Assembly (NCBI GenBank): GCA_048527645.1
Contig: DBGFNI010000008.1
Location: forward strand, 1 to 15,313
Length of the DNA stretch: 15,313 bases
Direction: 5' to 3'
Source of the DNA: HGM12669 sp048527645
GTDB lineage: Bacteria > Bacillota > Clostridia > Oscillospirales > CAG-272
Shown here: positions 14,640-15,313 of the stretch, piece after piece
How the letters are laid out: each line of letters begins with the position of its first letter
How positions within the stretch are numbered: the first letter of the stretch is position 1
Position numbers and translations under genes: made by a program
Notes under the pieces: model-generated
Database searches by the model: none
Told to the model about the DNA's origin: nothing
What the model saw: only the letters and a program-made list of their open reading frames with translations

Positions 14640-14669
14640 AAAACGGACTGAAATACTTCAGTCCGTTTT
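14640..14669. terminator. Bidirectional terminator between convergent genes
   Basis: Perfect 13-base arms AAAACGGACTGAA (14640-14652) and TTCAGTCCGTTTT (14657-14669) enclose a four-base loop. T runs follow on the plus strand and, through the preceding A run, on the minus strand, so it ends both the hydrogenase and the ferritin-like transcripts. Confidence 0.9.
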
Positions 14670-14671
14670 GT

Positions 14672-15166
14672 TTACAGATACGTGCGCAGCCGTGCAATGT
14701 TGTTGTCTTCAAAGGTGATGACGTCCTGTGCGAGCTTGGTGGCTGCGGCGGGACAGCTGTTTTTGCAGTTGTTCAGGGCGCGTGTGGCGTCAATCACGCC
14801 CATGACGGACCCGTTGATCATCAGCTCTGCGATTTTTGAGGTGGAATTGTCGATGAGCGTATTCATATGAATACCCGCTTCCGCCGGCAGCTTTTGCAGC
14901 AGCGAAATGTCCTTGGGCGATTCTCCCTGCTCCAGCAGCAGCTTGGTTGCCTCGACGGAGAAATTTTCATAGCCGAGCAGCTGCGTCGTCATATCCTGTC
15001 TCAGCGCCGGGTTTTCCACCTTGGGTAACAGCGTGTTGATGGAATCGGAGCCCATTTTAACATTTTTATAGATGTCATGCACCAGTTTGAGATTCGGGTC
15101 AGTGTGATCCTGATTTTTGACGTTTTGACATGTGCTGCAATTGTTTGATTGTTGTTCCTGCTTCAT
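14672..15166 (-). CDS. Ferritin-like helical protein of unknown function
   Basis: A 164-residue soluble, mostly helical protein that I place only loosely with ferritin-like four-helix bundle families common in Clostridia (DUF2383-like). After a polar N-terminus with a CxxC at Cys10/Cys13 it shows long amphipathic helices: LVHDIYKNVKMGSDSINTLL, MTTQLLGYENFSVEATKLLLEQ, MNTLIDNSTSKIAELMINGS and KLAQDVITFEDNNIARLRTYL. Two more Cys lie in NNCKNSC. Scattered Glu/His residues could bind iron, but no clear di-iron ExxH pair is visible. I start it at ATG 15166 because AAAGGA lies about ten bases upstream. An in-frame ATG at 15199 adds 11 residues without a ribosome binding site. It faces the hydrogenase gene and shares its terminator. 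No convincing promoter was found in the 150 bases behind its start. Confidence 0.7.
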   Translation of the reverse strand: MKQEQQSNNCSTCQNVKNQDHTDPNLKLVHDIYKNVKMGSDSINTLLPKVENPALRQDMTTQLLGYENFSVEATKLLLEQGESPKDISLLQKLPAEAGIHMNTLIDNSTSKIAELMINGSVMGVIDATRALNNCKNSCPAAATKLAQDVITFEDNNIARLRTYL

Positions 15167-15283
15167 TGTGATCTTTTCCTTTCCGTTATTTGGAAACATC
15201 GGGTTGATTATGCTTCCGATATTAGTATGGCTGATTTGACAGCAAAATTCACAATAAATTTTTGCCTCCTGTGCAGTTTTACC

Positions 15284-15312
15284 TTGACGCAGATCGGTGG
15301 ATCATATATAAT
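15284..15312 (+). promoter_or_regulatory. SigA promoter at the right window edge
   Basis: TTGACG (15284-15289), a 17-base spacer and a perfect TATAAT (15307-15312) point rightward, away from the ferritin-like gene. The gene served lies beyond the window. Confidence 0.65.
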
Positions 15313-15313
15313 A

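Noticed and set aside
15200..15275. AGGAGG followed by a 14-codon GTG frame on the minus strand
   Set aside because: The spacing of 12 bases to the GTG is long, the peptide (VNFAVKSAILISEA) has no recognisable character, and I could not support it as a leader peptide.
1..15313. CRISPR arrays, tRNA or rRNA genes, insertion sequences, toxin-antitoxin pairs
   Set aside because: No regularly spaced repeats, no transposase or integrase motifs, no CCA-ended cloverleaf and no rRNA-like stretch were seen on either strand.

Overview
The window looks like a chromosomal segment from an anaerobic, fermentative member of the Clostridia, most likely near Ruminococcaceae/Oscillospiraceae. The reasons are strong AGGAGG-type ribosome binding sites, SigA-type promoters with 17-base spacers, TTG and GTG starts, a fused acetaldehyde/alcohol dehydrogenase, and two separate [FeFe]-hydrogenase-type proteins, one of them the SpoIIE-phosphatase-linked sensory type. 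No rRNA, tRNA, insertion sequence or CRISPR array was seen.

Left part (1-3700). This part is accessory and partly decayed. A small lipoprotein of unknown function is followed by a remnant field: the N-terminal 77 residues of a MATE exporter (plus strand), then on the minus strand the last 209 or so residues of a CPA-type Na+/H+ antiporter fused in frame to the N-terminal DNA-binding part of a TetR regulator. The promoter of the truncated regulator is intact and sits inside a perfect 41-base palindrome. Beyond it lies a complete MATE exporter on the minus strand with its own good promoter.

Middle (3700-6200). There is an FAD-dependent oxidoreductase carrying a C-terminal Rieske cluster domain, closed by a strong hairpin terminator, then a LysR regulator with its own promoter.

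Right part (6200-14670). This is an energy and redox block, all on the plus strand. It holds adhE, an APH-type small-molecule kinase 14 bases behind it, a small thioredoxin-like [2Fe-2S] ferredoxin, a sensory [FeFe]-hydrogenase (ferredoxin, H-cluster, FeS and PAS domains), a SpoIIE/PP2C phosphatase overlapping it by 8 bases, and a group B-like [FeFe]-hydrogenase. The adhE promoter carries an 18-base near-palindrome matching the clostridial Rex (NADH/NAD+ sensor) operator over its -10 box, and an inverted repeat near -65 that suits a LysR regulator. The simplest reading is that ethanol formation and hydrogen turnover, the two main electron sinks of such a fermenter, are encoded side by side. 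Redox sensing by Rex and the LysR protein would act on adhE, and H2 or redox sensing by the HydS-like protein would be passed to the phosphatase. The phosphatase substrate is not in the window.

Right edge. A perfect bidirectional hairpin separates the hydrogenase from a convergent ferritin-like helical protein with an N-terminal CxxC. A consensus-like plus-strand promoter at the last 30 bases must serve a gene beyond the window.
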